From Vibrio cidicii (GTDB taxonomy: Bacteria; Pseudomonadota; Gammaproteobacteria; Enterobacterales; Vibrionaceae): DNA of 64,000 bases. The notes under the pieces are model-generated. The model did not search any database. It saw only the letters and a program-made list of their open reading frames with translations, and was not told the origin of the DNA. The DNA is taken from NCBI RefSeq assembly GCF_009763805.1, contig NZ_CP046804.1, positions 2,170,001 to 2,234,000 of the forward strand, given 5' to 3'. Positions 1 to 8,697 of the stretch are shown in pieces; within the stretch, counting starts at the first letter, position 1; each line of letters opens with the position of its first letter. Position numbers and translations under genes: made by a program.

Positions 1-884
1 TCGCGCTAAGGTCGCAGGACGCAATAAATACATGTTTTATGAGCCAGAAATGCACGCTCAAGTTGAGTCGTTTCTGGAAATCGAAAAAGGTCTGCATGAA
101 GCACTGCATCAACAACAACTTGAACTCTATTACCAACCTCAAGTGAACGACAAGATGCAAATCATCGGCGTGGAAGCCTTAATTCGTTGGAATCACCCAG
201 AAACGCGGATTGCTCCCCCCTGGTGTTTTCATGCCTATCGCAGAAGAAACCGGGCAAATTCTGCCAATCGGTGACTGGATAATCGAACAAGCTTGTTACC
301 AGTACGCGCAGTGGAAAAAGTTGGGCGTTTTCCCGGACACCTTCCGTCGCTTAGCAATCAACATCAGCCCGCTGCAGTTTTCTCAGCAGTTTTTTGTCGA
401 GCACATTACCCATGCCCTTACACAAGCGGGTATTTCCGGCGAGCATATCGAACTGGAAATTACGGAAAGTTTGCTGTTAGAGAACGTGGAAAGCGCAATG
501 AACAAGATGGCACAACTCAAAGAGCTTGATCTGAAAATTTCTATCGACGATTTCGGTACGGGCTACTCATCCTTGCGCTACCTTAAACATTTGGCGGTGG
601 ACGTACTGAAAATCGACCGCTCCTTTGTCACCCAATTGCATCTAGATCAAAGCGACCAAGCGATCGTCGACACCATTATCATGACCGCGGATCGCCTCAA
701 CTTAGAAGTGATCGCCGAAGGGGTGGAAGAGCACGAAGAGATGGAAGCATTAATGAAGCTCGGTTGTGAGCAGTTTCAGGGCTATCTCTTTGATAAGCCG
801 CAGCCGGTTGATGTCATCACGCAAAGATTAAAAGAGAACAGCTACGGCGAAACCCGAGCCGCCGCGATGCTCAAAAGCAGTTGA
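1..884 (+). CDS. GGDEF-EAL cyclic-di-GMP protein, C-terminal part (5' end outside window, one-base frameshift)
   Basis: Reading starts in frame at base 2 with the tail of a GGDEF domain (AKVAGRNKYMFY), followed by a complete EAL phosphodiesterase domain. Every EAL signature I looked for is present: EALIRW, NISPLQF, EITES, DDFGTGYSSL, KIDRSF and AEGVE, so the domain should hydrolyse c-di-GMP. The frame breaks at the GAAAC at 200-204. Removing one A gives NHPERGLLPPGVFMP, the usual EAL consensus, and joins the two halves. The nearby run of six C (215-220) is a less good place for the error because shifting there leaves a non-consensus RIAPP. The last 14 bases overlap the 3' end of convergent rimI. 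Upstream domains cannot be seen. The frameshift is probably a sequence error, not a real pseudogene. Confidence 0.85.
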
Positions 885-1323
885 ACAGATAACTCATAAT
901 GATGGCATCTTCGTGACCCGTTTTGGTCGGGTAGTAATTGCGGCGACGATCCACCTCGTTAAAGCCCGCGTCTTGATATAAGGCCAATGCACGCTGGTTA
1001 CTCTCACGCACCTCCAGCCAAGCGCTTTCAGCGCTTTGTTGCTCGCCTAACTCAATAAAAGCGTCCAGCAGCTGACGTCCGTATCCTTTGCCTTGCTGAG
1101 TCGGACAAACGGCGATATTGAGTAAAGTTACCTCACCGACAATATTTTGCGCGTAAAAGTAGCCCACTACGTTGCCGTCAACCAGCATCACGTGATGCAT
1201 TGCCCCACGGCTGGAGAGATCGTGGATCAAGCTTTGCGCCCAAGGGTGGGAGTGAGCACGTGTTTCTATCTGATAAACCGCGTCGAGGTGCTCGACATTC
1301 ATAGCGACTAAAGTACAACTCAT
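871..1323 (-). CDS. rimI: RimI, ribosomal protein S18 alanine N-acetyltransferase
   Basis: GNAT-family acetyltransferase of 150 residues, close to the 148 of E. coli RimI, which acetylates the N-terminal alanine of ribosomal protein S18. The acetyl-CoA-binding loop is visible as QGKGYGRQLL, followed by WLEVRESNQRALALY and the aromatic FNEVDRRRNYYP segment typical of RimI. It lies directly downstream of holD on the same strand (6-base gap), the same pair found in enterobacteria. Its 3' end overlaps the convergent GGDEF-EAL gene by 14 bases. Confidence 0.93.
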   Translation of the reverse strand: MSCTLVAMNVEHLDAVYQIETRAHSHPWAQSLIHDLSSRGAMHHVMLVDGNVVGYFYAQNIVGEVTLLNIAVCPTQQGKGYGRQLLDAFIELGEQQSAESAWLEVRESNQRALALYQDAGFNEVDRRRNYYPTKTGHEDAIIMSYLFNCF

Positions 1324-1329
1324 TTCTAT

Positions 1330-1734
1330 TTACTCATAAGCACAAATTTGCTGCCAAAGCGCACGGCGATGCTCGTTATTCCCATCGATGTCACTCAATG
1401 CAGGAGAGTGCAGTACGTTCACCGTCGCTGCCACAGGTTGAGTCACTGTACCAGCAAACCAGATCCAAGTGAGAGGTTCTAGGTTTACCAGCGCAAGCTC
1501 TGCGGGAGAAACGTGTCTCGCTTGTGAAAGCTCAAGCTTGATACTTTTCAGCACTCTTTCAAACAGTTGCGCGGTGTGATTTTTAGGGCACTGTTCTGCC
1601 ACCAATAGCAAGCAACACTCTGCCGGTAGCTCGATTGGAGCAAATTGGAAGCCTGCCAACCGTTCAGGATGCGTGAGTTCCCAAGTGGGGATACCCATTT
1701 GCTGTAAGTAGAGTTTTTCGTTTTCTGACATCAT
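1330..1734 (-). CDS. holD: HolD, DNA polymerase III psi subunit
   Basis: A 134-residue protein matching the psi subunit of the DNA polymerase III clamp loader, which connects the chi subunit (and through it SSB) to the gamma/tau complex. The conserved N-terminal segment YLQQMGIPTWELTHP and the internal LLLVAEQCPKN are diagnostic. E. coli HolD is 137 residues. Either of two adjacent ATG codons (MM) could be the start. It forms an operon with rimI, which suggests coordinated expression as in other gammaproteobacteria. No oddities seen. Confidence 0.92.
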   Translation of the reverse strand: MMSENEKLYLQQMGIPTWELTHPERLAGFQFAPIELPAECCLLLVAEQCPKNHTAQLFERVLKSIKLELSQARHVSPAELALVNLEPLTWIWFAGTVTQPVAATVNVLHSPALSDIDGNNEHRRALWQQICAYE

Positions 1735-1824
1735 CTGACCATTTCCATCAACGGCGCAATAGTATCAAAAATTTGTCGTCGAGTCAGAGTAAGTCTGACA
1801 CTGACTTTTTGCGATGCTTGGAGC

Positions 1825-1855
1825 GCCAAACGGCCTGTACAGCAGGCCGTTTGGC
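1825..1855 (-). terminator. 13-bp perfect stem-loop after yhbS
   Basis: GCCAAACGGCCTG (1825-1837) pairs perfectly with CAGGCCGTTTGGC (1843-1855) around a 5-base loop, ending next to the yhbS stop codon. There is no good U-run on either strand, so it may be a 3' mRNA stabiliser or weak terminator. Confidence 0.6.
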
Positions 1856-2359
1856 TTAAAACATGGAAAATTCCGCACTGTACTCAATGTTACCTTGGTG
1901 CCCTTGAAATTCATTGTCGGCTAACGCGAGCGATTGAAAAGCCCCTTCAGGCACCTCCCACTGACATGCAAATCCCAAGTCACTCGCAGCAGTAAAACCG
2001 AAACGGTGATAGTAGGCCGGATTGCCCAATACAAAGCAGGCTGGATAACCGAATTCCGCCAAGCAGGTCAAACCCTCTCGCACCAACTCTGCCCCTATGC
2101 CCTGATTTTGGTACTGCGCTTTAACTGCGAGTGGCGCCAAGCCTTGCCATGAAAAGTCTTCGCCATTGAGCGTCACCGGAGAAAACATCGCGTGGCCAAT
2201 CACTTCCCCTTCTTCACTACACGCCACCAGCGATAAAGTCAAACGTCCGTTCTCACGCAGCGCCATCACCAAGTTCGCTTCAGCGTCGGTGGGAAACACC
2301 GCTTTGAGCAGTGCATCAATCGCCAGGAGATCCGCTGGCGCTTCAGTTCGAATAAGCAT
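1856..2359 (-). CDS. yhbS: YhbS-like GNAT N-acetyltransferase
   Basis: A 167-residue GNAT-fold acetyltransferase. The acetyl-CoA site is seen as VKAQYQNQGIGAELV (about residues 78-92), followed by the YhbS-typical VLGNPAYYHRFGF segment. The substrate is not known from sequence. It overlaps the end of ubiT by 17 bases (2343-2359) on the same strand. The yhbS-ubiT pair is also found in E. coli, next to the divergent ubiUV genes. The start ATG at 2359 gives the family-typical MLIRTE opening. Confidence 0.88.
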   Translation of the reverse strand: MLIRTEAPADLLAIDALLKAVFPTDAEANLVMALRENGRLTLSLVACSEEGEVIGHAMFSPVTLNGEDFSWQGLAPLAVKAQYQNQGIGAELVREGLTCLAEFGYPACFVLGNPAYYHRFGFTAASDLGFACQWEVPEGAFQSLALADNEFQGHQGNIEYSAEFSMF

Positions 2360-2876
2360 TTACAACCCCATTGTGTGTTTGGGCTGATTGTACTCCCTTA
2401 TGAACGAACTCGGCCAGTTGATTTAACAACTGTTGTAGCGCTTTCGGTAACTGCTCTAAATCAACACTATCCATCAGATTTTTCACTTCTAGACCCAGTT
2501 CCGTATCGCCTTCAATTGACAAACGGCGTTGGAAAAAGAGGGTATCTGGGTCTTCTTTACGTCCAGCGATCAGCACCAGATCATTGAGATTACCAGCGAA
2601 GCTCACCGACGCTTCCACCTCACTCTTGGCCACCACCAATTGTTCATCCTGATAGCTGATATACCAATGCAGTTGCAGGTCTTTTATCTCTACTTTTAAC
2701 CACTTATCTTGTAGAAATTCAAAATCACCATCAACGAGCGCTTCTTTAAAAACCAGTTTCAGCCCTTCAAGCAAGGCTTTTTTCTGTACAGCTTGTGGCA
2801 ATAACTGGACTGGAGATCGCAAAATTGATGCGGCGTTTTGAACTAGTTGACTGCGAATCTTGTTTATCACGCTCAT
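2343..2876 (-). CDS. ubiT: UbiT, SCP2-domain accessory factor for O2-independent ubiquinone biosynthesis
   Basis: A 177-residue protein (E. coli UbiT/YhbT is 174) with a sterol-carrier-protein-2 domain from about residue 45 onward; the core FKEALVDGDFEFLQDKWLKVEI and RRLSIEGDTELGLEVKN blocks are typical. In E. coli UbiT is thought to bind hydrophobic ubiquinone intermediates and is needed, with UbiU and UbiV, for ubiquinone synthesis without oxygen. Here the divergent ubiUV genes are separated from ubiT by a c-di-GMP gene. The 3' end overlaps yhbS. Upstream is an FNR-like site at promoter-consistent spacing. Confidence 0.92.
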   Translation of the reverse strand: MSVINKIRSQLVQNAASILRSPVQLLPQAVQKKALLEGLKLVFKEALVDGDFEFLQDKWLKVEIKDLQLHWYISYQDEQLVVAKSEVEASVSFAGNLNDLVLIAGRKEDPDTLFFQRRLSIEGDTELGLEVKNLMDSVDLEQLPKALQQLLNQLAEFVHKGVQSAQTHNGVVNAYSN

Positions 2877-2897
2877 TTTCCGTTACTTTGTCAAAGG

Positions 2898-2946
2898 AGC
2901 ACCTATCTTAGTGGATAGCATGAAAGGAATACCTGTTATGCATCAA
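2898..2946 (-). promoter_or_regulatory. Candidate FNR-activated ubiT promoter
   Basis: On the minus strand TTGATGCATAACAG (2946-2933) matches 8 of 10 defined positions of the FNR site TTGATnnnnATCAA. A TAAGAT -10 element lies at 2910-2905, predicting a start near 2898. The FNR site is then centred at -41.5, the class II activator position. Seen: the motifs and distances. Inferred: FNR control. Confidence 0.55.
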
Positions 2947-3150
2947 AAAAAGAATTTTATACCGATTGCATAGGCGCATTGAGCAAATAGATGACAATGG
3001 ACGACGTTTTTTTGACCTTTGATAATTTATTGTCACTATTGTATTGATAAACCCTTTAATAAGCATACTTTCACAGTTATAGTTAGATGGCTCTGCGTTT
3101 TTCATTACATGGACGAATAATCACGCTCTCTGGAGCTCGGTAGTACTTTA

Positions 3151-5190
3151 ATGCCATCCAAGCAATTACATCATTGGTTTAAGACACTTACAGCCAACAG
3201 CCCATTCTTTTTTGCTATCCTCGATCGTCAGCATGGCTACTGCATGGTCAATGAACGCTATTGCGATATTGCCGGACTCTCTGAGCAAGAGTTGATCGGT
3301 ATGAATGATGCGAAAATTCTCGGCGAAAATTTCTACCAAAAACTACGTCCCTACTATCAACGTGCGTTTGACGGTGAATATATAGAAGCGGAAGTGACGC
3401 TGGATGAAACCGATCTGGAAACCAGTTTGCATTTCAGCCTATCGCCGCTGCGCGACGAAAATGGCATCCAACACATCGTTTTTCATTCCATCGACACCTC
3501 AGAAAAACAGATTTTAATCAAATCTCTTGAAGAATCAGAAAGTAAGTTCTCGCAGTTAACGCAACTGCTACCAGACGGTTTGTTGCTGGTTGAAGATGAT
3601 TCGGTTTTATTTGCCAATCCTGCTGCTGCTCGGCTGTTGGGTTTCAATTCTCCCCATGATCTGCTCGGGGAAGAACTAAGCCGCTTGTTCATGGATGAGA
3701 AGACCAAAATGGTCTTTCGCCACAAGCTTTCAACGCTACTTTCCAGCAAAGCGTTTGTCTGTATGACCAGTGCACGTTGCGGTTTCGAGCGCCGCGTTCA
3801 GTTGCATGCCGACAACACCACGGTACTGGGCAACCAGTCACAACTCATTTTGATTCAAGATGCGGATGAATCACCCAAACAGCTTTCTAATCAAGGCGAT
3901 GATGATATTCATATCGACTCTCTGACTAGGCTGTATAACCGCTTTGGTTTTACCAAACGACTCGAACAGTTGATCAAAAACCAAACGCCGCTGCTGCTTT
4001 TGTATTTGGACATTGATAACTTCAAAAACATCAACGACTCGCTAGGTCACCATATTGGCGATCGCGTGATTTTGGAGGTCTCTGCTCGGTTAAAGCGCCT
4101 TTTACCGCAGCATGCCGTAATTGGCCATTTAGGCGGAGATGAGTTTGGCATCATCTTGCCCGAGCCAGAAAACAACCGCATGGCAGAGCTGTTGTCAGAT
4201 AGAATCATCGCTTTGATCAATCAACCGTTTGATCTCCACCATTTCAGTAAACGCCTCGCCTGCTCGATTGGCAGTGTGCGCTATCCGGAAGACGGGCAAG
4301 ATGCTCGAATCCTGCTACAAAATGCCGATACCGCCATGTACGAAGCCAAAGATCGCGGCCGTAATCGTCTGATCAAATTTAATGATCAGATGAACAAAGA
4401 AGCTCGCATGCGCTTATGGCTGGAGATAGAACTGCAAAAAGCACTGCAACAGAACGGTTTAGAAGTGTGGTATCAACCCAAAGTGAATGCGCGTGACTTC
4501 AGTATTAATGGTGCTGAAGCCTTAGTGCGCTGGAAACATCCGGTCGAAGGATACATCAGTCCAGCCGCGTTCATCCCGGTCGCTGAGAAAGCGGGCCTTA
4601 TTGAGCACTTAGGCCGAGTAGTCATGCGTGAAGTGTTTAACACGGTTAAACGTTGGAAGCTACAAGGCATTTTGCCTGGGCGTGTGGCAATCAACCTCTC
4701 TCCCGAACAGTTCGGCAATCCCCAATTGATTGATTTTATGGAAAAGCTGCTAAGAACCACAGAGCTCGATCCTGGCTGCATCACCTTTGAACTGACCGAG
4801 AGTGCAGTAATGAGTGACAGCGATCATACGCTACAAATGCTCAACTCCATCAAAAAATTAGGCTTTTCATTATCGATAGATGATTTTGGCACTGGCTATT
4901 CATCACTGGCCTACCTCGCTCGCTTTCCCATTGATGAGCTGAAAATTGACCGCGCATTTATTAACGACATTGACGTGTTACCCAAACAAGTCACGGTGAT
5001 TGAAAACATCATCAATCTTGGAAAGTCGCTGGATCTCACTGTGGTGGCAGAAGGCGTAGAAACCCATCAACAAGCTACGTTGCTCTCTAACTTACGTTGC
5101 CACTCTATCCAAGGTTTTCACTTCTATCGCCCTCAGCCTAAGCATGAAATCGAAGAGCTGTTCGCACAAAACCGCCGTCACAAAAACTAG
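3151..5190 (+). CDS. rocS: PAS-PAS-GGDEF-EAL protein, RocS-like c-di-GMP enzyme
   Basis: A 679-residue cytoplasmic protein with two PAS-like regions (about 8-110 and 125-235), a GGDEF domain (intact GGDEF at 328-332, in HLGGDEFGIIL) and an EAL domain (EALVRW from residue 456; NLSPEQF, ELTES, DDFGTGYSSL, KIDRAF and AEGVE all present). Both catalytic centres look competent. The inhibitory RxxD site expected before GGDEF is missing (PQHA at that place), so product inhibition is unlikely. No membrane segment is seen. From remembered gene order, V. cholerae RocS, a GGDEF-EAL protein affecting rugosity, motility and biofilm, sits at this place; the symbol rests on that synteny. The ATG at 3151 has only a weak, distant Shine-Dalgarno sequence. 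It lies between ubiT and ubiU, with its own upstream region. Confidence 0.85.
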   Translation: MPSKQLHHWFKTLTANSPFFFAILDRQHGYCMVNERYCDIAGLSEQELIGMNDAKILGENFYQKLRPYYQRAFDGEYIEAEVTLDETDLETSLHFSLSPLRDENGIQHIVFHSIDTSEKQILIKSLEESESKFSQLTQLLPDGLLLVEDDSVLFANPAAARLLGFNSPHDLLGEELSRLFMDEKTKMVFRHKLSTLLSSKAFVCMTSARCGFERRVQLHADNTTVLGNQSQLILIQDADESPKQLSNQGDDDIHIDSLTRLYNRFGFTKRLEQLIKNQTPLLLLYLDIDNFKNINDSLGHHIGDRVILEVSARLKRLLPQHAVIGHLGGDEFGIILPEPENNRMAELLSDRIIALINQPFDLHHFSKRLACSIGSVRYPEDGQDARILLQNADTAMYEAKDRGRNRLIKFNDQMNKEARMRLWLEIELQKALQQNGLEVWYQPKVNARDFSINGAEALVRWKHPVEGYISPAAFIPVAEKAGLIEHLGRVVMREVFNTVKRWKLQGILPGRVAINLSPEQFGNPQLIDFMEKLLRTTELDPGCITFELTESAVMSDSDHTLQMLNSIKKLGFSLSIDDFGTGYSSLAYLARFPIDELKIDRAFINDIDVLPKQVTVIENIINLGKSLDLTVVAEGVETHQQATLLSNLRCHSIQGFHFYRPQPKHEIEELFAQNRRHKN

Positions 5191-5260
5191 CCAATCCGCT
5201 TTAGTACCCTCCAAAGTCCACTACCCACAAAGGGTAAATATCGGATTTATTGCGACAAAC

Positions 5261-5309
5261 CTAATTTACATCAAATCGACTATTCATAATCCTTCATAAA
5301 ATGCTGCCA
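5261..5309 (+). promoter_or_regulatory. Candidate FNR-activated ubiUV promoter
   Basis: CTAATTTACATCAA (5261-5274) matches 8 of 10 defined positions of the FNR consensus, with a perfect ATCAA half. TAAAAT at 5297-5302 is a good -10 element and predicts a start near 5309, which puts the FNR site at -41.5. This start lies beyond the upstream ATG at 5301, supporting translation of ubiU from 5337. FNR control of ubiUV is known in E. coli; here it is inferred. Confidence 0.6.
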
Positions 5310-5336
5310 CCTTTTCGTCTCGATTTTAGACAGCAT

Positions 5337-6350
5337 ATGGAACTCCTTTGCCCGGCAGGTAACCTCCCTGCGCTAAAAACCGCCATCGATTGCGGTGCCG
5401 ATGCGGTGTACATCGGTTTTAAAGATGATACCAATGCCCGCCATTTCGCAGGCCTCAATTTTACTGGCAAAAAACTGGATAAAGCGGTTGAGTACGTCCA
5501 CGACCGACAAAAAAAAATCCACGTGGCCTTGAACACCTTTGCCCATCCGGATGGTTTTCATCGCTGGACTGATGCCGTGGACAGGGCCGCGGAGATCGGC
5601 GTGGATGCTTTGATTGTTGCAGACATCGCCATTTTGCAGTACGCCGCTGAGAAGTACCCTGAATTAGAGCTGCATCTTTCAGTACAAGCTTCCGCCACCA
5701 ACGTTGCGGCTATCGAGTTCTACAAGCAGAATTTCAACGTCAAACGCGTCGTGCTACCACGTGTTCTTTCCATCCATCAAGTAAAACAGCTCTCCAGAAA
5801 CACCCCAAAAGATGTTGAACTGGAGGTGTTTGCTTTCGGTAGCTTGTGCATCATGTCGGAAGGTCGCTGCTATCTCTCTTCCTACCTGACTGGCGAGTCA
5901 CCGAACACCGTAGGAGCCTGTTCGCCCGCTAAATATGTTCGCTGGCAAGAGACCGACACGGGTCTGGAGTCGAGATTGAACAACATTTTGATCGACCGAT
6001 ACACACACGGAGAAAACGCAGGTTACCCGACGCTGTGTAAAGGTCGCTTTGAGGCAGATATCGAGGGCGAACGCAAACGCTATCACGCACTGGAAGAGCC
6101 TACCAGCCTCAATACCCTTTCACTCTTGCCGGAACTGTTTGCGGCCAATGTGGCCTCGGTCAAGATCGAAGGGCGACAACGTAGCCCCGCTTACGTCGAA
6201 CAAGTGACTCGTACCTGGCGTGCCGCCATCGATCACTACCAAGCCAACCCACAAGCTTATCAAGTGCAAGAGGCGTGGAATGCCGCACTGGCGAATGTTT
6301 CAGAAGGCCGACAAACCACGCTCGGCGCCTACCATCGCCAGTGGCAGTAA
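5337..6350 (+). CDS. ubiU: UbiU, Fe-S protein for O2-independent ubiquinone hydroxylation (U32 family)
   Basis: A 337-residue U32-family protein (E. coli UbiU is 331). With UbiV it forms an iron-sulfur heterodimer that hydroxylates ubiquinone precursors without oxygen. The start MELLCPAGNLPALK matches the family, so ATG 5337 is preferred to the in-frame ATG at 5301, which adds 12 unconserved residues and precedes the predicted transcription start. Cluster-ligand cysteines are visible in FGSLCIMSEGRC, VGACSPAK and YPTLCKGRF. Followed by ubiV after a 12-base gap. The old name, collagenase-like peptidase YhbU, is misleading. Confidence 0.95.
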   Translation: MELLCPAGNLPALKTAIDCGADAVYIGFKDDTNARHFAGLNFTGKKLDKAVEYVHDRQKKIHVALNTFAHPDGFHRWTDAVDRAAEIGVDALIVADIAILQYAAEKYPELELHLSVQASATNVAAIEFYKQNFNVKRVVLPRVLSIHQVKQLSRNTPKDVELEVFAFGSLCIMSEGRCYLSSYLTGESPNTVGACSPAKYVRWQETDTGLESRLNNILIDRYTHGENAGYPTLCKGRFEADIEGERKRYHALEEPTSLNTLSLLPELFAANVASVKIEGRQRSPAYVEQVTRTWRAAIDHYQANPQAYQVQEAWNAALANVSEGRQTTLGAYHRQWQ

Positions 6351-6362
6351 CGAGGAATTAGC

Positions 6363-7244
6363 ATGAAATACTCACTTGGCCCTTTGCTGTACTTTTGGCC
6401 AAAACAGAATGTCGAAGCCTTTTACCAACAGGCAAAGCAGAGCTCAGCCGATATCATCTATCTCGGTGAATCGGTCTGTTCAAAGCGACGTGAAATGAAA
6501 CCCGCTCACTGGTTTGAGTTGGCTAAAGAGCTCTCTTCGGCAGGAAAACAAGTGGTGCTTTCGACCATGGCACTGCTTGAAGCTCCTAGCGAAGTCAATG
6601 TGATGAAGAAATACATCGACAATGGTGACTTTGCCATTGAGGCCAACGACGTGGCCGCGATTCAAATGGCGCATGAAAAAAAGGTGCCGTTTGTCGTCGG
6701 CCCAGCGATAAACTGCTACAACGCTCATGCACTCAATGTGTTGCTAAAGCAAGGTATGATTCGTTGGTGTATGCCTGTTGAGCTGTCAAAACAGTGGTTA
6801 CAAAACGTCTTAACTCAATGCGAGTCACTCGACATCCGTCAGCAGTTTGAAGTGGAAGTATTCAGCCACGGCTATCTGCCTTTGGCGTACTCGGCGCGTT
6901 GTTTTACCGCTCGAGCGGAGAATCGCGCCAAAGACGATTGCGAAACTTGCTGTATCAAATATCCCACCGGTATTCAGGTTTGCAGCCAAGAAGGGCAGAG
7001 CGTGTTTAACCTCAATGGCATCCAAACCCAATCCGGTTACTGCTACAACCTGATAAACGATCTGGCGGGCATGCACGGTTTGGTTGATGTGGTGCGCCTA
7101 AGCCCGCTTGGCCTGGATACCTTCTCGCAACTTGACCAGTTCAAAGCCAATGAAAAAGGCCTACAACCGACGAAAATCAGCGATCATCAATGCAATGGTT
7201 ACTGGCATCAAATTGCCGGGCTCGAAGTCAAAAACATTCGCTGA
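6363..7244 (+). CDS. ubiV: UbiV, Fe-S partner of UbiU
   Basis: A 293-residue U32-family protein (E. coli UbiV 292). The four expected Fe-S cysteines are visible: C39 in GESVCSKRR, one in [10 protein letters not shown], and the CETCC pair in [12 protein letters not shown]. It pairs with UbiU in oxygen-independent ubiquinone hydroxylation. Co-transcribed with ubiU (12-base gap, AGGAATT before the ATG). Downstream at 7255-7279 is a hairpin shared with the convergent MATE gene. Confidence 0.95.
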   Translation: MKYSLGPLLYFWPKQNVEAFYQQAKQSSADIIYLGESVCSKRREMKPAHWFELAKELSSAGKQVVLSTMALLEAPSEVNVMKKYIDNGDFAIEANDVAAIQMAHEKKVPFVVGPAINCYNAHALNVLLKQGMIRWCMPVELSKQWLQNVLTQCESLDIRQQFEVEVFSHGYLPLAYSARCFTARAENRAKDDCETCCIKYPTGIQVCSQEGQSVFNLNGIQTQSGYCYNLINDLAGMHGLVDVVRLSPLGLDTFSQLDQFKANEKGLQPTKISDHQCNGYWHQIAGLEVKNIR

Positions 7245-7254
7245 TCGTACTGTT

Positions 7255-7279
7255 AGCGCGGAGCACATCGCACCGCGCT
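7255..7279. terminator. Stem-loop between convergent ubiV and MATE gene
   Basis: AGCGCGG (7255-7261) pairs with CCGCGCT (7273-7279) around an 11-base loop, followed by TTTAACTC on the plus strand. A weak terminator-like structure in the 35-base gap between convergent genes. Confidence 0.45.
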
Positions 7280-8617
7280 TTAACTCATTTTAACCACAAC
7301 CTCATCGGCTGGCATTTGCCGCATATCTCGCCATAGCATTACCGCCACCACACAGCTTAAGGCAATATTCGATAACGGGAACGCCAACCACACGCCAGTA
7401 ATGCCAAATAATTTAGGCATGACGAAAAGAAAAGGCAGTTGTACCAGCATATTGCCGATACTGACAAACAGCGCTTTTCCACCACGATTGATCGACTGAT
7501 AGTAAGCGGCACACACCACTAAAAAGCCGTCGAGAAACATCGCGAACATATGCAGTCGAATTCCGGTGACGGTACTTTCGGTTAAAGCTTGATCATGAGC
7601 ATTAAAGACCGCGACGACATTTTCAGGAAAAAGATTCAAAAGCACGACAAACACGACTCCGGTGAGCACAGCCGAACTCATCGCCACGTTGAGCAGTTTG
7701 CGAATATTGTGGCGATTACCCGCACCGTAATTGAAACTGGCCAAAGGCTGCATACCATTGGCAATACCCTCTGCAATCAGGTAATAAACCACCACGATGT
7801 AGCCCAAAATGGCATACGCTCCCACTAAAATCGGGCTACCATATTGAAGGAGTAAGCTGTTGTGCAGCGCCACCATCATCGAACCATAGGCGTACATAAA
7901 GAAGCTGGAAGTGCCAACTGCAACTATGTTCGGCAATGCGCGCCATTGGAACGCATAGCTATCGCGACCCAAGCGCAGTTTCGCTTTGCGTGACAGGAAA
8001 TAACTCAATCCTACAAAAGTGACGATCATCTGCGCCAACGCCGTTGCGATTGCTGCCCCCGTCAATTGCCACTGCAACACCCCGATCAAAAGATAATCGA
8101 GCACAATATTGCTCACTGCACCAAGAATCATCAACATAGTCGCCAAATTGGGGCTACCATCGTTGCGCAGTAAGATGGGCATCGCTATCGACCCCAAGGT
8201 AAATACGCACGAGTAAACCAGTACTTCTAAATACTGCAAACCAAGCTGGTATACCGCCCCTTCAGCGCCCTGCCAACGGAGAAAATCGTCCGCGTAGTTG
8301 GCCAGTAGCCAGGCAACGAGTGGACTGATTAACAGCAGCAGAGACAAGCCTGTCGACAGAAGTTTTCTGGCTTGATCAAGGTCTTTCTCACCCAATTTAA
8401 TTGACGCCAAAGCACCAGTACCGACTCCAACCATCAAACCGATGCCGAGCACTGAACCAATCAGCGGCCAGGCGACGTTAATCCCCGCTAGCCCTTCTGC
8501 CCCAACGTAGTGGCCAATAAAAATCCCATCCACAACTTGGTATAAACCGTTAACCAACATAGCGGCAATCGTGGGAATCGCGTAGCGCCAAAACTGGCGG
8601 TAAATCGACACTTGCAT
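7280..8617 (-). CDS. MATE-family multidrug efflux pump
   Basis: A 445-residue integral membrane protein with about 12 transmembrane segments and two homologous halves, typical of MATE transporters (VVDGIFIGHYVGAEGLAGIN and the LRNDGSPNLATMLMILGAVSNIVLD block). MATE pumps of vibrios export cationic drugs in exchange for Na+ or H+; this one resembles the VmrA/DinF-like branch, but the substrate cannot be told from sequence. It lies 58 bases downstream of a MarR-type regulator on the same strand, so it is probably repressed by that regulator and induced by a ligand. Confidence 0.9.
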   Translation of the reverse strand: MQVSIYRQFWRYAIPTIAAMLVNGLYQVVDGIFIGHYVGAEGLAGINVAWPLIGSVLGIGLMVGVGTGALASIKLGEKDLDQARKLLSTGLSLLLLISPLVAWLLANYADDFLRWQGAEGAVYQLGLQYLEVLVYSCVFTLGSIAMPILLRNDGSPNLATMLMILGAVSNIVLDYLLIGVLQWQLTGAAIATALAQMIVTFVGLSYFLSRKAKLRLGRDSYAFQWRALPNIVAVGTSSFFMYAYGSMMVALHNSLLLQYGSPILVGAYAILGYIVVVYYLIAEGIANGMQPLASFNYGAGNRHNIRKLLNVAMSSAVLTGVVFVVLLNLFPENVVAVFNAHDQALTESTVTGIRLHMFAMFLDGFLVVCAAYYQSINRGGKALFVSIGNMLVQLPFLFVMPKLFGITGVWLAFPLSNIALSCVVAVMLWRDMRQMPADEVVVKMS

Positions 8618-8662
8618 TTTTTACTACTCTGCATGCTCTTCAACGAAGAGATAATTCAACAA

Positions 8663-8697
8663 GCTAACCTTGGGCTTATCCCAATGCCTTGGTTAGC
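8663..8697. repeat. Inverted repeat between MarR gene and MATE gene
   Basis: GCTAACC (8663-8669) and GGTTAGC (8691-8697) are perfect inverted arms spanning the end of the marR-type gene, with a second pairing inside (TTGGG/CCCAA). The arms share GTTAG/CTAAC with the operator at 9098-9114. It may be an intercistronic stem-loop or a secondary operator. Confidence 0.4.

Noticed and set aside
2908..3105. A 65-residue minus-strand ORF upstream of ubiT
   Set aside because: It overlaps the ubiT promoter and FNR-like site, lacks a Shine-Dalgarno sequence and has no family features.
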